DNA of 17,489 bases from an uncultured Gemmatimonadota bacterium (GCA_946479805.1 CAMLHP010000031.1:1-17489); one strand, 5' to 3'; shown: positions 7,732 to 14,665, numbered from the stretch's first letter. Made by a program: numbers and translations. Notes: generated from the sequence alone by a model not told the origin.

Positions 7732-8553
7732 ATGAGAATACAGTTCTACAAGATGAGCGGGTCGGGCAATGACTTCGTCTTCCTGGATGGCCGGAAGCAT
7801 CCGGTGGGAGAGTGGCCTGCCGAGCGGATCCGGGCCGCCTGCGACCGTCGGGACGGGATCGGAGGGGACGGACTGGTGGTTCTCGAGCCAGCCGGGGCCG
7901 GGGCAGTGCGGATGCACTACTTCAACGCCGATGGCGGACGTGCGGAGATGTGCGGCAATGCCGCGCTCTGTTCGACCAGGCTCGCCGCACGGCTGGAACT
8001 CTTTCACGGCCCCGACCTCGAGCTCCTCACCGATGCCGGAACGATGCGCACCCGATGTGCCGGACCCGGAGACCTCGCCGAACTCAACCTGGGCACGGTC
8101 AGGCTGCCTGCCGACGTGAGCGGTGTGGAATCGGAGCCGGGCGAGTCCCGAATGGCCCTCGGCGTTGTGGGGGTTCCCCATCTGGTCGTGCTGGTGGACG
8201 ACATCGAGGGGGTAAATGTGAGGGTGCGGGGCAGGACTCTACGCCACCACCCGGCGTTCCAGCCTTCAGGGGCAAACGCCAACTTCATCGCACCGCCGCC
8301 CTCGGGAGAACACCGCTGGCGGATCCGGACCTTCGAGCGCGGCGTGGAGGACGAGACCCTGGCGTGCGGCACGGGAACCGTAGCGGCGGCACTGGCGCTG
8401 GCCGGGTGGGGCCTGAGCCAGCTACCCACCGAGTTCGTGAGCCGGGGCGGCGCGCCGCTGGCGGTGAGCGGCTCGATCGAGGGCGGCTCCTCCCATGACA
8501 CCTGGCTCTGCGGCCAGGGGCGGCTGGTGTTCGAGGGCGACTATTCCGTGTAG
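7732..8553 (+). CDS. dapF: Diaminopimelate epimerase
   Basis: DapF interconverts LL- and meso-diaminopimelate without a cofactor, supplying peptidoglycan and lysine synthesis in the cytoplasm. The 273-residue protein has the expected two-lobed pattern: MSGSGNDFVFLDG (8-20), the first catalytic cysteine Cys74 in NADGGRAEMCGN (65-76), and the second, Cys212, in FERGVEDETLACGTGT (201-216). After Cys74 the motif reads CGNAALC rather than the common CGNGARC, a local divergence near the active site. Length fits the family (about 275). I chose ATG 7732, with GAAGG 10 nt upstream; GTG 7723, three codons earlier, is the alternative but has no well-spaced ribosome binding site. It is the last gene of the plus-strand run, after a short tandem repeat, so it is probably co-transcribed with the envelope glycosylation genes. 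Confidence 0.96.
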   Translation: MRIQFYKMSGSGNDFVFLDGRKHPVGEWPAERIRAACDRRDGIGGDGLVVLEPAGAGAVRMHYFNADGGRAEMCGNAALCSTRLAARLELFHGPDLELLTDAGTMRTRCAGPGDLAELNLGTVRLPADVSGVESEPGESRMALGVVGVPHLVVLVDDIEGVNVRVRGRTLRHHPAFQPSGANANFIAPPPSGEHRWRIRTFERGVEDETLACGTGTVAAALALAGWGLSQLPTEFVSRGGAPLAVSGSIEGGSSHDTWLCGQGRLVFEGDYSV

Positions 8554-8555
8554 AT

Positions 8556-8647
8556 AGAAGGTAGAAGGGGTAGAAGAGGTAGAAGAGGTAGCGGGGGGTA
8601 AAATAGGGTTGCCGCCTGCGCCCCCTCTTCTACCTCTTCTACCTTCT
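8556..8647. repeat. Purine-rich 9-bp tandem repeat forming a long inverted repeat; candidate two-way terminator
   Basis: The left side contains GTAGAAG(G/A)G repeated at exactly 9-bp steps (8561, 8570, 8579, then a decayed copy at 8588). The right side (8621-8648) carries the complement. Positions 8556-8579 pair with 8624-8647 over 24 positions with a single mismatch (G8568 opposite T8635, a G-U pair in RNA), leaving a loop of about 44 nt; alternative registers are possible because of the tandem repeat. It fills the gap between the convergent dapF and ExbD-like genes, so it could stop transcription from both sides. No clear T-run follows either arm, so classical intrinsic termination is not certain. 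Confidence 0.75.
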
Positions 8648-8650
8648 CAG

Positions 8651-9043
8651 TTACGGCTCCAGAGCTATGACGTCCATCCCCGCGCCCTTTGCGGCATCCA
8701 TCGCATCAATCACCAGCTGAAATCTGATCGTCGAGTCAGCTGCCACCAGCAGCAGCCGGGGTGTCCTGGTGGAGGCGAGTGCCCGGAGAGCCGCAGGGAG
8801 TGCGGCAGCAGCCACCGGGGTGCCGGCCAATTCAAGCTCTCCCTGAGGTCCGATTCGCAGCACTGGCGGAGCGGGGCGCGGGTGCTGGGGCTCCCCGGAT
8901 GCCGAGGCCGGTCCTGCCGGCACAGCATCCAGAGCCGACCGCTGGGGAGAGATCATCGCGATGATCAGGATGACCAGCAGGACATCGATCATGGGCACGA
9001 GATTGGGCTCTCTGCTGAGCCCGGCGGTGAGCGGGGAGGCCAT
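8651..9043 (-). CDS. ExbD/TolR-family protein, orphan
   Basis: The 130-residue protein has the ExbD/TolR plan: a short cytoplasmic N-terminus, one membrane helix (about 17-33) entered by EPNLVPMIDVLLVILIIAM, and a periplasmic domain. Asp20 in the helix matches the conserved proton-pathway Asp of ExbD and TolR. These proteins form inner-membrane, proton-driven motors with an ExbB/TolQ partner to energise TonB or Tol-Pal. The C-terminal part (LRIGPQGELELAGTPV, then LLLVAADSTIRFQLVIDAMDAAKGAGMDVIAL) fits the periplasmic fold. No ExbB/TolQ or TonB/TolA gene is adjacent, which is unusual. ATG 9043 is preferred because GGAG lies 5 nt upstream; GTG 9049, two codons earlier, is possible. A Pro- and Ala-rich linker spans about 37-58. 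Confidence 0.88.
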   Translation of the reverse strand: MASPLTAGLSREPNLVPMIDVLLVILIIAMISPQRSALDAVPAGPASASGEPQHPRPAPPVLRIGPQGELELAGTPVAAAALPAALRALASTRTPRLLLVAADSTIRFQLVIDAMDAAKGAGMDVIALEP

Positions 9044-9048
9044 GGGCA

Positions 9049-9052
9049 CTCC
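9049..9052 (-). promoter_or_regulatory. Ribosome binding site deciding the ExbD-like start
   Basis: On the minus strand GGAG ends 5 nt before ATG 9043 and overlaps the alternative GTG at 9049. This favours ATG 9043. Confidence 0.5.
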
Positions 9053-9385
9053 AGAATGGAGGTCACTCCCATGCTAGCGCCAGCCGCTGACCCGGCGATG
9101 GCGGTCCCATGTCGAAACACTATCGGACCCATTAACCGACCCCAAATCCGGCCGCCAACGGTAGCTCTCCAACGGGCAACATGCCTCGCTCGCTCCGTCG
9201 CTGTCGGGCGACGGCCGCCGAGCAGCGCCTTCAAACGCGACTGGCGCACCGATAACTCAGTCCCAACAGCGGCCCCGGACAAGCCGGGGAAAGAGGGGGA
9301 GTCCCACGCCTCAGGCCGGTTTCCCACACTTATCCCCACGCCAACTTAACATAACATCTCTTATACGACATAAGCCTGACGACGC

Positions 9386-9419
9386 AGAAAAGAGGGCCCG
9401 GCGCTTCGGCGCCGAGCCC
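9386..9419 (-). terminator. Intrinsic terminator of the minus-strand operon
   Basis: Arms 9394-9404 and 9409-9419 form an 11-bp GC-rich stem with one mismatch. The 4-nt loop reads TTCG on the plus strand and CGAA on the minus strand. Read on the minus strand, the stem is followed by TCTTTTCT (9393 to 9386), the T-rich tail of a Rho-independent terminator. It lies about 100 bp beyond the stop of the TPR gene and most likely ends the long operon to its right. Confidence 0.82.
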
Positions 9420-9515
9420 ATAAGTTATTGCCCTGCTGGTATTAAAGTGAGCTCAGGTCACAAGATACATGAGCTTCTTTTGGGATGCCGCGCGCGTCAG
9501 CGCTCCGGCGGCTGC

Positions 9516-10199
9516 TCAGACATCCGTCTGCCCCTGGGTCAACTCGGCCAGCCGGACGGTCGCCTCCGTGGCCACCGGCGTTTCGGCGAAGTCGGTGAGC
9601 ACCTGGCGGTACGCTGCGATGGCTTCCTGCTGCTTCCCGCCCAGCCTCAGCACCCGCGCCTGCTGCACCAGGTATTCCGCCTTGAGGTAGTCAACCGTGG
9701 TGGCCTCGAAGGCCCTCCTGTACGCTCCCGCTGCGTCGTCCCACTGGCCGGCGTTCTCCAGCGCCGTCCCCAGCAGGCCCTCGGCTGGGGCCACGAACTT
9801 GGGCGCCGGATTGGTGCCCAGGAACTCCCTGAGCGCCACCGCTGCCAGGTCTGACTGGCCGTTGATGAGCCGGACCTGGTTGAGCCCTATCACGGCCTCC
9901 TGGGCCGCCTCGGTGCCGCTGAACTGGTCGATGACCGTCTGGAACCGGGTGGCCGCCAGCGGGAGGTTGCCTTGCTCGGCGGTGGCCCGGGCGTTGATCA
10001 GCTCGCGGGTTGCGAACTGTTCCTTCCGCTTGCCGCTGGAGATAACCATCCAGGCCACCAGCGCGATGGCGAGCGCCGCGCCGCCGAGGATCATCAGCGC
10101 CCTGGTGTTGACGGGCCGGCCGCCGGCCGACGGGAGTGGTGCGCTTCTGGGCGCGGCGGCCGCGGCGGACTTCTGGTCGGCGGTATTGGCGGTGCTCAT
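9516..10199 (-). CDS. Membrane-anchored tetratricopeptide-repeat protein (YfgM/TPR_21-like)
   Basis: The 227-residue protein has an Ala/Pro/Ser-rich cytoplasmic tail (1-32), one membrane helix (about 34-54) and a helical-repeat domain (about 60-220). The TPR-like units are visible in EQGNLPLAATRFQTVIDQF, AGQWDDAAGAYRRAFE and GGKQQEAIAAYRQVL. The plan of one N-terminal helix followed by TPRs resembles YfgM, an inner-membrane protein that in E. coli is associated with the SecYEG translocon and periplasmic chaperones. That resemblance is at architecture level only, so function here is not assigned. The gene follows tRNA-Arg by 45 bp and is the last gene before the terminator. GAGAAGG sits only 1 nt before ATG 10199, so the ribosome binding site is unusually close or not used. 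Confidence 0.85.
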   Translation of the reverse strand: MSTANTADQKSAAAAAPRSAPLPSAGGRPVNTRALMILGGAALAIALVAWMVISSGKRKEQFATRELINARATAEQGNLPLAATRFQTVIDQFSGTEAAQEAVIGLNQVRLINGQSDLAAVALREFLGTNPAPKFVAPAEGLLGTALENAGQWDDAAGAYRRAFEATTVDYLKAEYLVQQARVLRLGGKQQEAIAAYRQVLTDFAETPVATEATVRLAELTQGQTDV

Positions 10200-10244
10200 G
10201 CCTTCTCGTTCTGTGAAATGGTGGCCAGTTGCGTCCCGCTCCGA

Positions 10245-10318
10245 TACCCCCGGGGCGACTCGAACGCCCGACCAACGGTTTAGGAAACCGCTGCTCTATC
10301 CACCTGAGCTACGGGGGC
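10245..10318 (-). tRNA. tRNA-Arg (anticodon CCT)
   Basis: A complete 74-nt cloverleaf can be folded by eye. The acceptor arm is GCCCCCG with CGGGGGT (one G-U pair at the first position). The D-arm is GCTC/GAGC, the anticodon stem GCGGT/ACCGT with loop TTCCTAA (anticodon CCT, reading AGG), and the T-arm GGGCG/CGCCC with loop TTCGAGT. The discriminator is A and CCA is not encoded. It lies between the acylphosphatase (23 bp) and TPR (45 bp) genes on the same strand, so it may be processed from the operon transcript. Confidence 0.97.
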
Positions 10319-10341
10319 GCAACCTTTAAAGATAGCGAGGG

Positions 10342-10608
10342 CTAGCGCCGCTGGAACCCCGCCAGCGACGGATCGTCCGGCAGCTCGGTAACCTCCACCG
10401 AGCTGACCTCGGCCATGCGAGGTCCCTGCCCGAGCACCCGGGCCAGCTCGGCCATGGCGGCTTCCCCGCCGCGCGCGATGACCTCGACCGACCCATCCTC
10501 GAGGTTGGTGGCGCGGCCGTCGAGGCCGAGCTCTTCCGCCTTCCGCCGCACGAACCAGCGAAAGCCGACTCCCTGCACCCGCCCCCGCACCAGGAACCGC
10601 CTGGTCAT
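10342..10608 (-). CDS. acyP: Acylphosphatase
   Basis: This small cytoplasmic enzyme hydrolyses acyl phosphates such as acetyl- or carbamoyl-phosphate to the acid and phosphate. The 88-residue protein has the signature [14 protein letters not shown] (7-20), with the phosphate-binding loop and catalytic Arg17, and the catalytic Asn35 in [13 protein letters not shown]. Length fits the family (about 90). An open frame continues upstream, but that part is the shadow of the DedA-family gene. ATG 10608 begins just before the conserved first beta strand and overlaps the DedA stop as ATGA. Its operon also encodes PlsY, which uses acyl-phosphate, so a link to lipid acyl-phosphate turnover is conceivable but unproven. 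Confidence 0.95.
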   Translation of the reverse strand: MTRRFLVRGRVQGVGFRWFVRRKAEELGLDGRATNLEDGSVEVIARGGEAAMAELARVLGQGPRMAEVSSVEVTELPDDPSLAGFQRR

Positions 10609-11246
10609 GCAGGGGCCCGGCGCCGGGACTTCAGCCACTCGACGACGATCGGCAGCACCGACAGGAGGATGATTGCGAGGATCACCAGGCTGAAATTCTC
10701 CTTGACCGCCGGAATGTTGCCGAAGAAGTAGCCCGCCAGCGTGAACAGCGTCACCCACACCACCCCGCCCACCACGTTGTAGAGCAGGAAGCGGGGATAG
10801 TGCATCCGTCCCACCCCGGCCACGAAGGGCGCAAAGGTTCGGACGATGGGCACGAACCGGGCGAGGACAATGGTCTTGCCGCCGTGGCGCTCGTAGAACT
10901 CCACCGTGCGCTGGAGGTACGATGCCTTGAGGAACCGGACATTGCCGCTGAAGGCCCGCGGCCCGATCCGGGCGCCGATCCAGTAATTGACCGTGTCACC
11001 CAGTACCGCAGCGGCCATCAGGAGGAGCATCAGCAGCGGCAGCTCGAAGGCACCCAGCGCCGCGAATGCCCCCGCTGCAAACAGCAGCGAGTCCCCCGGC
11101 AGCAGCGGCAGGATCACCAGGCCCGTCTCGCAGAAGACAATGACGAACAGGATAGCGTACGCACCGGTGCCGAAGCGGGAGATGATCTCGCCAAGGTGGA
11201 CGTCGAGATGGATGAAGAAGTCTATGAAGTACCGGATCGCGTCCAT
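10605..11246 (-). CDS. DedA-family membrane protein (VTT domain)
   Basis: DedA proteins are inner-membrane proteins implicated in recycling undecaprenyl phosphate or phospholipids across the membrane and in membrane homeostasis. The 213-residue protein shows the family hallmarks: [20 protein letters not shown] with Glu40 and the Pro-Gly-Asp at 50-52 on the first re-entrant segment, and [20 protein letters not shown] with Arg130 and Arg136 on the second. Further hydrophobic segments lie near 28-48, 62-84, 150-172 and 184-205, and a basic tail ends the protein. Length is normal for the family. No clear ribosome binding site precedes ATG 11246, which is 36 bp after pcm. The stop overlaps the acylphosphatase start by 4 bp. 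Confidence 0.95.
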   Translation of the reverse strand: MDAIRYFIDFFIHLDVHLGEIISRFGTGAYAILFVIVFCETGLVILPLLPGDSLLFAAGAFAALGAFELPLLMLLLMAAAVLGDTVNYWIGARIGPRAFSGNVRFLKASYLQRTVEFYERHGGKTIVLARFVPIVRTFAPFVAGVGRMHYPRFLLYNVVGGVVWVTLFTLAGYFFGNIPAVKENFSLVILAIILLSVLPIVVEWLKSRRRAPA

Positions 11247-11282
11247 GGTCTCGGATCGGGGGAAATGGTCGGGCGTCGCGTC

Positions 11283-11930
11283 CTAGTGGCCGTCCCAGCC
11301 GTGCTCGCCGATGAGCGGCACGAACCGGGCATCTGCGAGGCTGGTGAGCTCGACTCCGTCCTGGGTGCGCCGCACCAGGGTCAGGACCTGATGATCCCTG
11401 TCGCCAATGGGAATCACCAGCCTTCCGCCCGGCACCAGCTGGCGCACCAGCGGTTCGGGCACGTCCGGCGAGGCGGCTGACACCGCAATCGCGTCGTACG
11501 GCGCCAGGGGCTGCCAGCCGAGCGTGCCGTCGCTCACCAGCAGAATGGGTCCCCTGATCCCGGCACGCTCGAGTGAGGCGCGCGCAGCATCGGAAAGCGC
11601 GCCGACCCGTTCGATGCTGACCACGGTTTCGGCCAGCAGCGCCAGCAAGGCCGTCTGGTATCCCGAGCCGGTCCCGATCTCGAGCACCGTTTCCCTGCCG
11701 CTCAGCTGCATCGCCTCGAGGGTCCTGGCCTGGATCCACGGCTGGCTGATCGTCTGGTTGCTGCCGATGGGCAGTGCCGAATCATCATACGCCCGGTGTG
11801 CGAGGTAGTCGGGCACGAACAGGTGGCGAGGCACGGTGGCCACTGCCCGCAGTACGGCAAGGTCGCGAATCCCCTTGGAGCGCAGCGTCTCGACCAGCCT
11901 GGTACGGTACCCCGCGTAGCCGTCGGACAT
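11283..11930 (-). CDS. pcm: Protein-L-isoaspartate O-methyltransferase
   Basis: Pcm uses S-adenosylmethionine to methylate L-isoaspartyl residues of age-damaged proteins, starting their repair. The 215-residue protein has the family-specific SNQTISQPWIQART (57-70), SAM-binding motif I VLEIGTGSGYQTALL (82-96), a motif II-like VSIERVGALSD and the later VSDGTLGW and VPGGRLVIPIG segments. The start is ATG 11930, 8 bp after the surE stop; the frame is open further upstream but that is surE shadow, and the conserved N-terminal helix begins right after this ATG. The surE-pcm order matches the stress-survival pair of many proteobacteria. Length is normal. Confidence 0.96.
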   Translation of the reverse strand: MSDGYAGYRTRLVETLRSKGIRDLAVLRAVATVPRHLFVPDYLAHRAYDDSALPIGSNQTISQPWIQARTLEAMQLSGRETVLEIGTGSGYQTALLALLAETVVSIERVGALSDAARASLERAGIRGPILLVSDGTLGWQPLAPYDAIAVSAASPDVPEPLVRQLVPGGRLVIPIGDRDHQVLTLVRRTQDGVELTSLADARFVPLIGEHGWDGH

Positions 11931-11938
11931 CGGCTGGT

Positions 11939-12685
11939 TCAGTCCAGCCGCCACGTGCGCACCGTTTCCAGCAGGCCGTAGTTGGTGAGGTCCATCTGCA
12001 GCGGCGTGACCGAAATGAAGCCGGCACCGACGGCCGCGTGGTCGCTTTCCTCTCCCCCGGTCCAGGTGATGGTGCCACCGCCTATCCACATTATCTCGCG
12101 GCCCCAGGGGTCCTGCATCCGCGTCATCGACCCGCTGAAGTAGCGGCTCCCCAGCTGGCAGACCCTGATGCCTTCGACCAGGTCCGCCGGGCGGTCCGGC
12201 AGGTTGATGTTGAGCAGCATGTTGGCGGGAAAGTCGTCCACCGATGTTATGCGGTGCACCAGGGTCACCAGCGTGTCGCGATAGGTGGCCATGGTCTCGG
12301 GGTCATGCCCCGCGAAGGAGATGGCCACGCCGGGCACGCCCAGCATCACGCCTTCCATCGCGGCCGAAACCGTGCCCGAGTACAGCACGTCCTCGCCCAT
12401 GTTGGGCCCGTGATTGACTCCCGAGAAGACGAAGTCGGGCCGGTCGGGCATCAGTCCCTCGATGGCCAGCATGACGCAGTCGGTGGGCGTGCCATCCACC
12501 TGGAACGCCCCGTCGGGGCGGCGCGCAGGCCTGAGCGGCCGGTGGAGCGTCAGGGAGTGCGAGGTGCCGCTCTGTTCCCTGTCAGGCGCCACCACCGTCA
12601 CGTCGCCCGCCTCCCTGCACGCGTCGGCCAGCAGTGCCAGCCCGGGCGCGAGGACTCCGTCGTCGTTGCTTACAAGAATGTTCAC
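11939..12685 (-). CDS. surE: 5'/3'-nucleotidase SurE
   Basis: SurE is a metal-dependent phosphatase acting on nucleoside monophosphates and short polyphosphates, linked to stationary-phase and stress survival. The 248-residue protein begins ILVSNDDG with metal ligands Asp8 and Asp9, followed by APDREQSGTSHS (Ser39), VDGTPTDCV and FSGVNHGPNMGEDVLYSGTVSAAMEG, with metal ligand Asn91. Length is as expected (about 250). The start is GTG 12685, overlapping the preceding MerR-like stop as GTGA, and the first strand starts immediately after it, so this start is secure. It is followed 8 bp later by pcm. Confidence 0.97.
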   Translation of the reverse strand: MNILVSNDDGVLAPGLALLADACREAGDVTVVAPDREQSGTSHSLTLHRPLRPARRPDGAFQVDGTPTDCVMLAIEGLMPDRPDFVFSGVNHGPNMGEDVLYSGTVSAAMEGVMLGVPGVAISFAGHDPETMATYRDTLVTLVHRITSVDDFPANMLLNINLPDRPADLVEGIRVCQLGSRYFSGSMTRMQDPWGREIMWIGGGTITWTGGEESDHAAVGAGFISVTPLQMDLTNYGLLETVRTWRLD

Positions 12686-13050
12686 GTACGTCCTTCGAGT
12701 AGCGCGAGCACCGCATCCAGGTCACGCCGAAGGTCCTGCACGGTCTCCGCCTCAACCGCCTTTCGGGCCTCGGTCTTGAGCTCGCCTGAGCGCCGGAACT
12801 GGTCCAGCCGCTGCCGGGCCCCGTCGATGGTGTACTTCTCGGTGTAGAGGAGGTGCTTGACCAGCATGATCAGCTCGATCTCGCGGGCCTTGTAGACCCG
12901 GTTGCCACTGCGGTTCTTGGCGGGATTCAGGAACCGGAACTGGCTCTCCCAGTACCGCAGCACGTGCGGCTTCAGCTCGGTGAGCGCGCAGACGTCGCCT
13001 ATCGAGAAGAATTCCTGCCGGGCCGGTGCCGGCTGAGTCCGTGCCGTCAT
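12682..13050 (-). CDS. Short MerR-family DNA-binding protein
   Basis: The 122-residue protein has an N-terminal winged helix-turn-helix of the MerR type: FFSIGDVCALTELKPHVLRYWESQF (14-38) and NRVYKAREIELIMLVKHLL (50-68), then a helical stretch rich in charged residues (about 70-120) that could dimerise as a coiled coil. There is no effector-binding domain, nor metal-binding cysteines of the MerR/CueR kind (only Cys21). The HVLRYWESQF form is that of the small MerR-like proteins often seen beside housekeeping genes. It overlaps gpsA by ATGA and surE by GTGA, so it is made with them. It may regulate this operon, but no operator can be identified and its ligand, if any, is unknown. Confidence 0.92.
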   Translation of the reverse strand: MTARTQPAPARQEFFSIGDVCALTELKPHVLRYWESQFRFLNPAKNRSGNRVYKAREIELIMLVKHLLYTEKYTIDGARQRLDQFRRSGELKTEARKAVEAETVQDLRRDLDAVLALLEGRT

Positions 13051-14048
13051 TGCCAGTGCTCCGCCTTGAGATCCCGTTCCATCAGCTCACTCACGCTTTC
13101 GCTGACCTGCTTCCCGCCGTAAAGGATGTCATACACCCTGTTCGTGATGGGCAGCTCTACACCATGCTTCTGCCCCAGCGCTGCCGCCGCCCGCGCGGTG
13201 CTGGCGCCCTCCGCCACGGTTCGGTGGCGTGCCCGGTACTGCTCCAGCGACTCACCCGCCGCGATCGCCATGCCCAGCGCCCGGTTCCGGCTGAGGCTCC
13301 CGGTGGCAGTGAGGATCAGGTCTCCCATTCCTGCCAGCCCCGCGAAGGTGAGCGGGTCTGCCCCCATGCGAACGCCCAGCCGGGTTATCTCGGCGAGGCC
13401 CCTGGTGAGCAGCGCGGCGCGCGGGTTGTGGCCCAGTCCGAGACCCTCGAGCATACCCGCGGCGACAGCGACAACGTTCTTCAGGGCACCGGCCAGCTCG
13501 ACCCCGGTCACGTCCCGGTTGGTGTAGACCCGAAAGCGCCGGGTCGAAAACGCCTCCTGCACGATCTCGGCGGTCTCCTGCTCCGGTGCGGCGGCCACCA
13601 CCGCCGTGGGCTGGCCGGCATGAACTTCGAGGGCGAAGCTCGGCCCTGACAGCGCGGCGAATCGCACCCCGGGAAGCTCTTCCCGCACCACGTCCGACAT
13701 CAGCGCCAGGGTCTCGTTCTCGATCCCCTTGGTGGCGCTGACCACGACAGCCTCGGCCGCGACTGCTCCCTGCACCTGGCGGATGACTCCTCGGGCGACA
13801 TGACTCGGCGCTGCCGAGAGGATGATCGGTGCCCCATGTACCGCTTCGCGCGGATCCGGCGTGGCGCGCAGGGTGGGCGCCAGCTTTGCACCGGGAAGAA
13901 ACAGCAGGTTCTCGTGAGAGGCGTTGATGCTCGCCACAACATCCTGCTCGTGGGCCCAGATCCGGACTTCGTGGCCTGACCGGGCGAGCAGGTCGGCCAA
14001 AGTTGTGCCCCAGCTGCCGGCGCCAAGCACGCCGATCACGGTGCTCAT
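13047..14048 (-). CDS. gpsA: Glycerol-3-phosphate dehydrogenase [NAD(P)+]
   Basis: GpsA reduces dihydroxyacetone phosphate to sn-glycerol-3-phosphate, the backbone of phospholipids. The 333-residue protein shows the N-terminal NAD(P)-binding loop GVLGAGSWGTTLA (6-18), PSH (81-83), SATKGIE with Lys107, and the catalytic-domain ELAGALKNVVAVAAGMLEGL with catalytic Lys190. GLAGMGDLILTATGSLSRNR and VAEGASTARA further identify the family. Length is normal. It begins at ATG 14048 in an ATGA overlap with plsY, the enzyme that acylates its product, so two consecutive steps of phosphatidate synthesis are translationally coupled. Its own stop overlaps the MerR-like start. Confidence 0.98.
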   Translation of the reverse strand: MSTVIGVLGAGSWGTTLADLLARSGHEVRIWAHEQDVVASINASHENLLFLPGAKLAPTLRATPDPREAVHGAPIILSAAPSHVARGVIRQVQGAVAAEAVVVSATKGIENETLALMSDVVREELPGVRFAALSGPSFALEVHAGQPTAVVAAAPEQETAEIVQEAFSTRRFRVYTNRDVTGVELAGALKNVVAVAAGMLEGLGLGHNPRAALLTRGLAEITRLGVRMGADPLTFAGLAGMGDLILTATGSLSRNRALGMAIAAGESLEQYRARHRTVAEGASTARAAAALGQKHGVELPITNRVYDILYGGKQVSESVSELMERDLKAEHWQ

Positions 14049-14665
14049 TCGACAGGCGCCTTCTGGCGCCGCTTGCCGAACCTGCTCTCGGTTCCTGCCA
14101 ACAGCCGCCGAATGTTGGCGCGGTGGAGCCAGATGATGGCCAGTGCCACCAGCGCCTGTACCCAGACAAGGTCCCGGTCAGCAGGATGCAGCAGCCACGC
14201 GGCCAGTGGCAGGATGGCTGCTGCAACTATGCTGGCCAGCGAGCTGAAGCCCGTGGTCCGAACCAGCACCAGCCAGACCACCATTGTGACCAGCACGGCC
14301 AGGGGCGTGAGGGCAAGCATGACGCCGGAGGCGGTGGCCACGCCCTTTCCGCCCCTGAAGCCGACGAAGACCGAGAACACGTGACCAACGACCGCCATGA
14401 TGCCGCAGGCAAGTGCGAAGAGCCGCACGTCGGAAGCAAGCGGAGCGATGAAGAGGACCGGTATCGCACCCTTGGCGCTGTCGAGTATCCCCACCGGGAT
14501 GGCGAACTTCGGGCCCAGGGTGCGCCAGACGTTGGTGGCTCCCAGATTGCCGCTGCCGTGCTCCCTGAGGTCGATGCCCTTGAAGAGCTTCCCCGCCAGG
14601 TAACTGTTGGGAACGGCGCCGATGAAATACGACGCAACCAGCGCTAGGGCGTGGGCCAAAGTCAT
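14045..14665 (-). CDS. plsY: Acyl-phosphate:glycerol-3-phosphate acyltransferase PlsY
   Basis: PlsY is an inner-membrane enzyme that transfers an acyl chain from acyl-phosphate (made by PlsX) to glycerol-3-phosphate, giving lysophosphatidate. The 206-residue protein has all three family motifs: HGSGNLGATNVWRTLG (36-51), GHVFSVFVGFRGGKGVAT (94-111) and HRANIRRLLAGTE near 181-193, with hydrophobic segments around 3-20, 55-75, 82-103, 112-135 and 140-160. Length is typical. Both ends overlap neighbours by ATGA (der stop with its start, its stop with gpsA). No plsX is visible in the window. Confidence 0.97.
   Translation of the reverse strand: MTLAHALALVASYFIGAVPNSYLAGKLFKGIDLREHGSGNLGATNVWRTLGPKFAIPVGILDSAKGAIPVLFIAPLASDVRLFALACGIMAVVGHVFSVFVGFRGGKGVATASGVMLALTPLAVLVTMVVWLVLVRTTGFSSLASIVAAAILPLAAWLLHPADRDLVWVQALVALAIIWLHRANIRRLLAGTESRFGKRRQKAPVE

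Larger units (their letters stand above)
9044..9515. other. Intergenic region of about 470 bp without a convincing gene
   Basis: Apart from the terminator at 9386-9419 I see no gene here. Features seen: an AT-rich stretch at 9345-9375 with the palindrome CTTATACGACATAAG (9360-9374, five-base arms), which may contain the promoter of the ExbD-like gene although no good -35/-10 pair is evident; TTATCCCCA at 9330-9338, one base off a DnaA box; and small GC hairpins at 9195-9214 and 9273-9289 without T-runs. A short minus-strand open frame from GTG 9339 resembles nothing I know and runs into the ExbD-like gene in another frame. Confidence 0.6.

Noticed and set aside
9195..9289. Two GC hairpins (9195-9214 and 9273-9289) as terminators
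   Set aside because: Stems are only 6-7 bp and neither is followed by a T-run on either strand.
8989..9339. Minus-strand open frame of 116 codons upstream of the ExbD-like gene
   Set aside because: It has no ribosome binding site, a GTG start in DnaA-box-like sequence, no recognisable motif, and it runs 55 bp into the ExbD-like gene in another frame.
9325..9375. Possible replication origin
   Set aside because: There is only one near-match to a DnaA box and no dnaA, dnaN, parAB or gidA genes nearby, so it is too weak to call.
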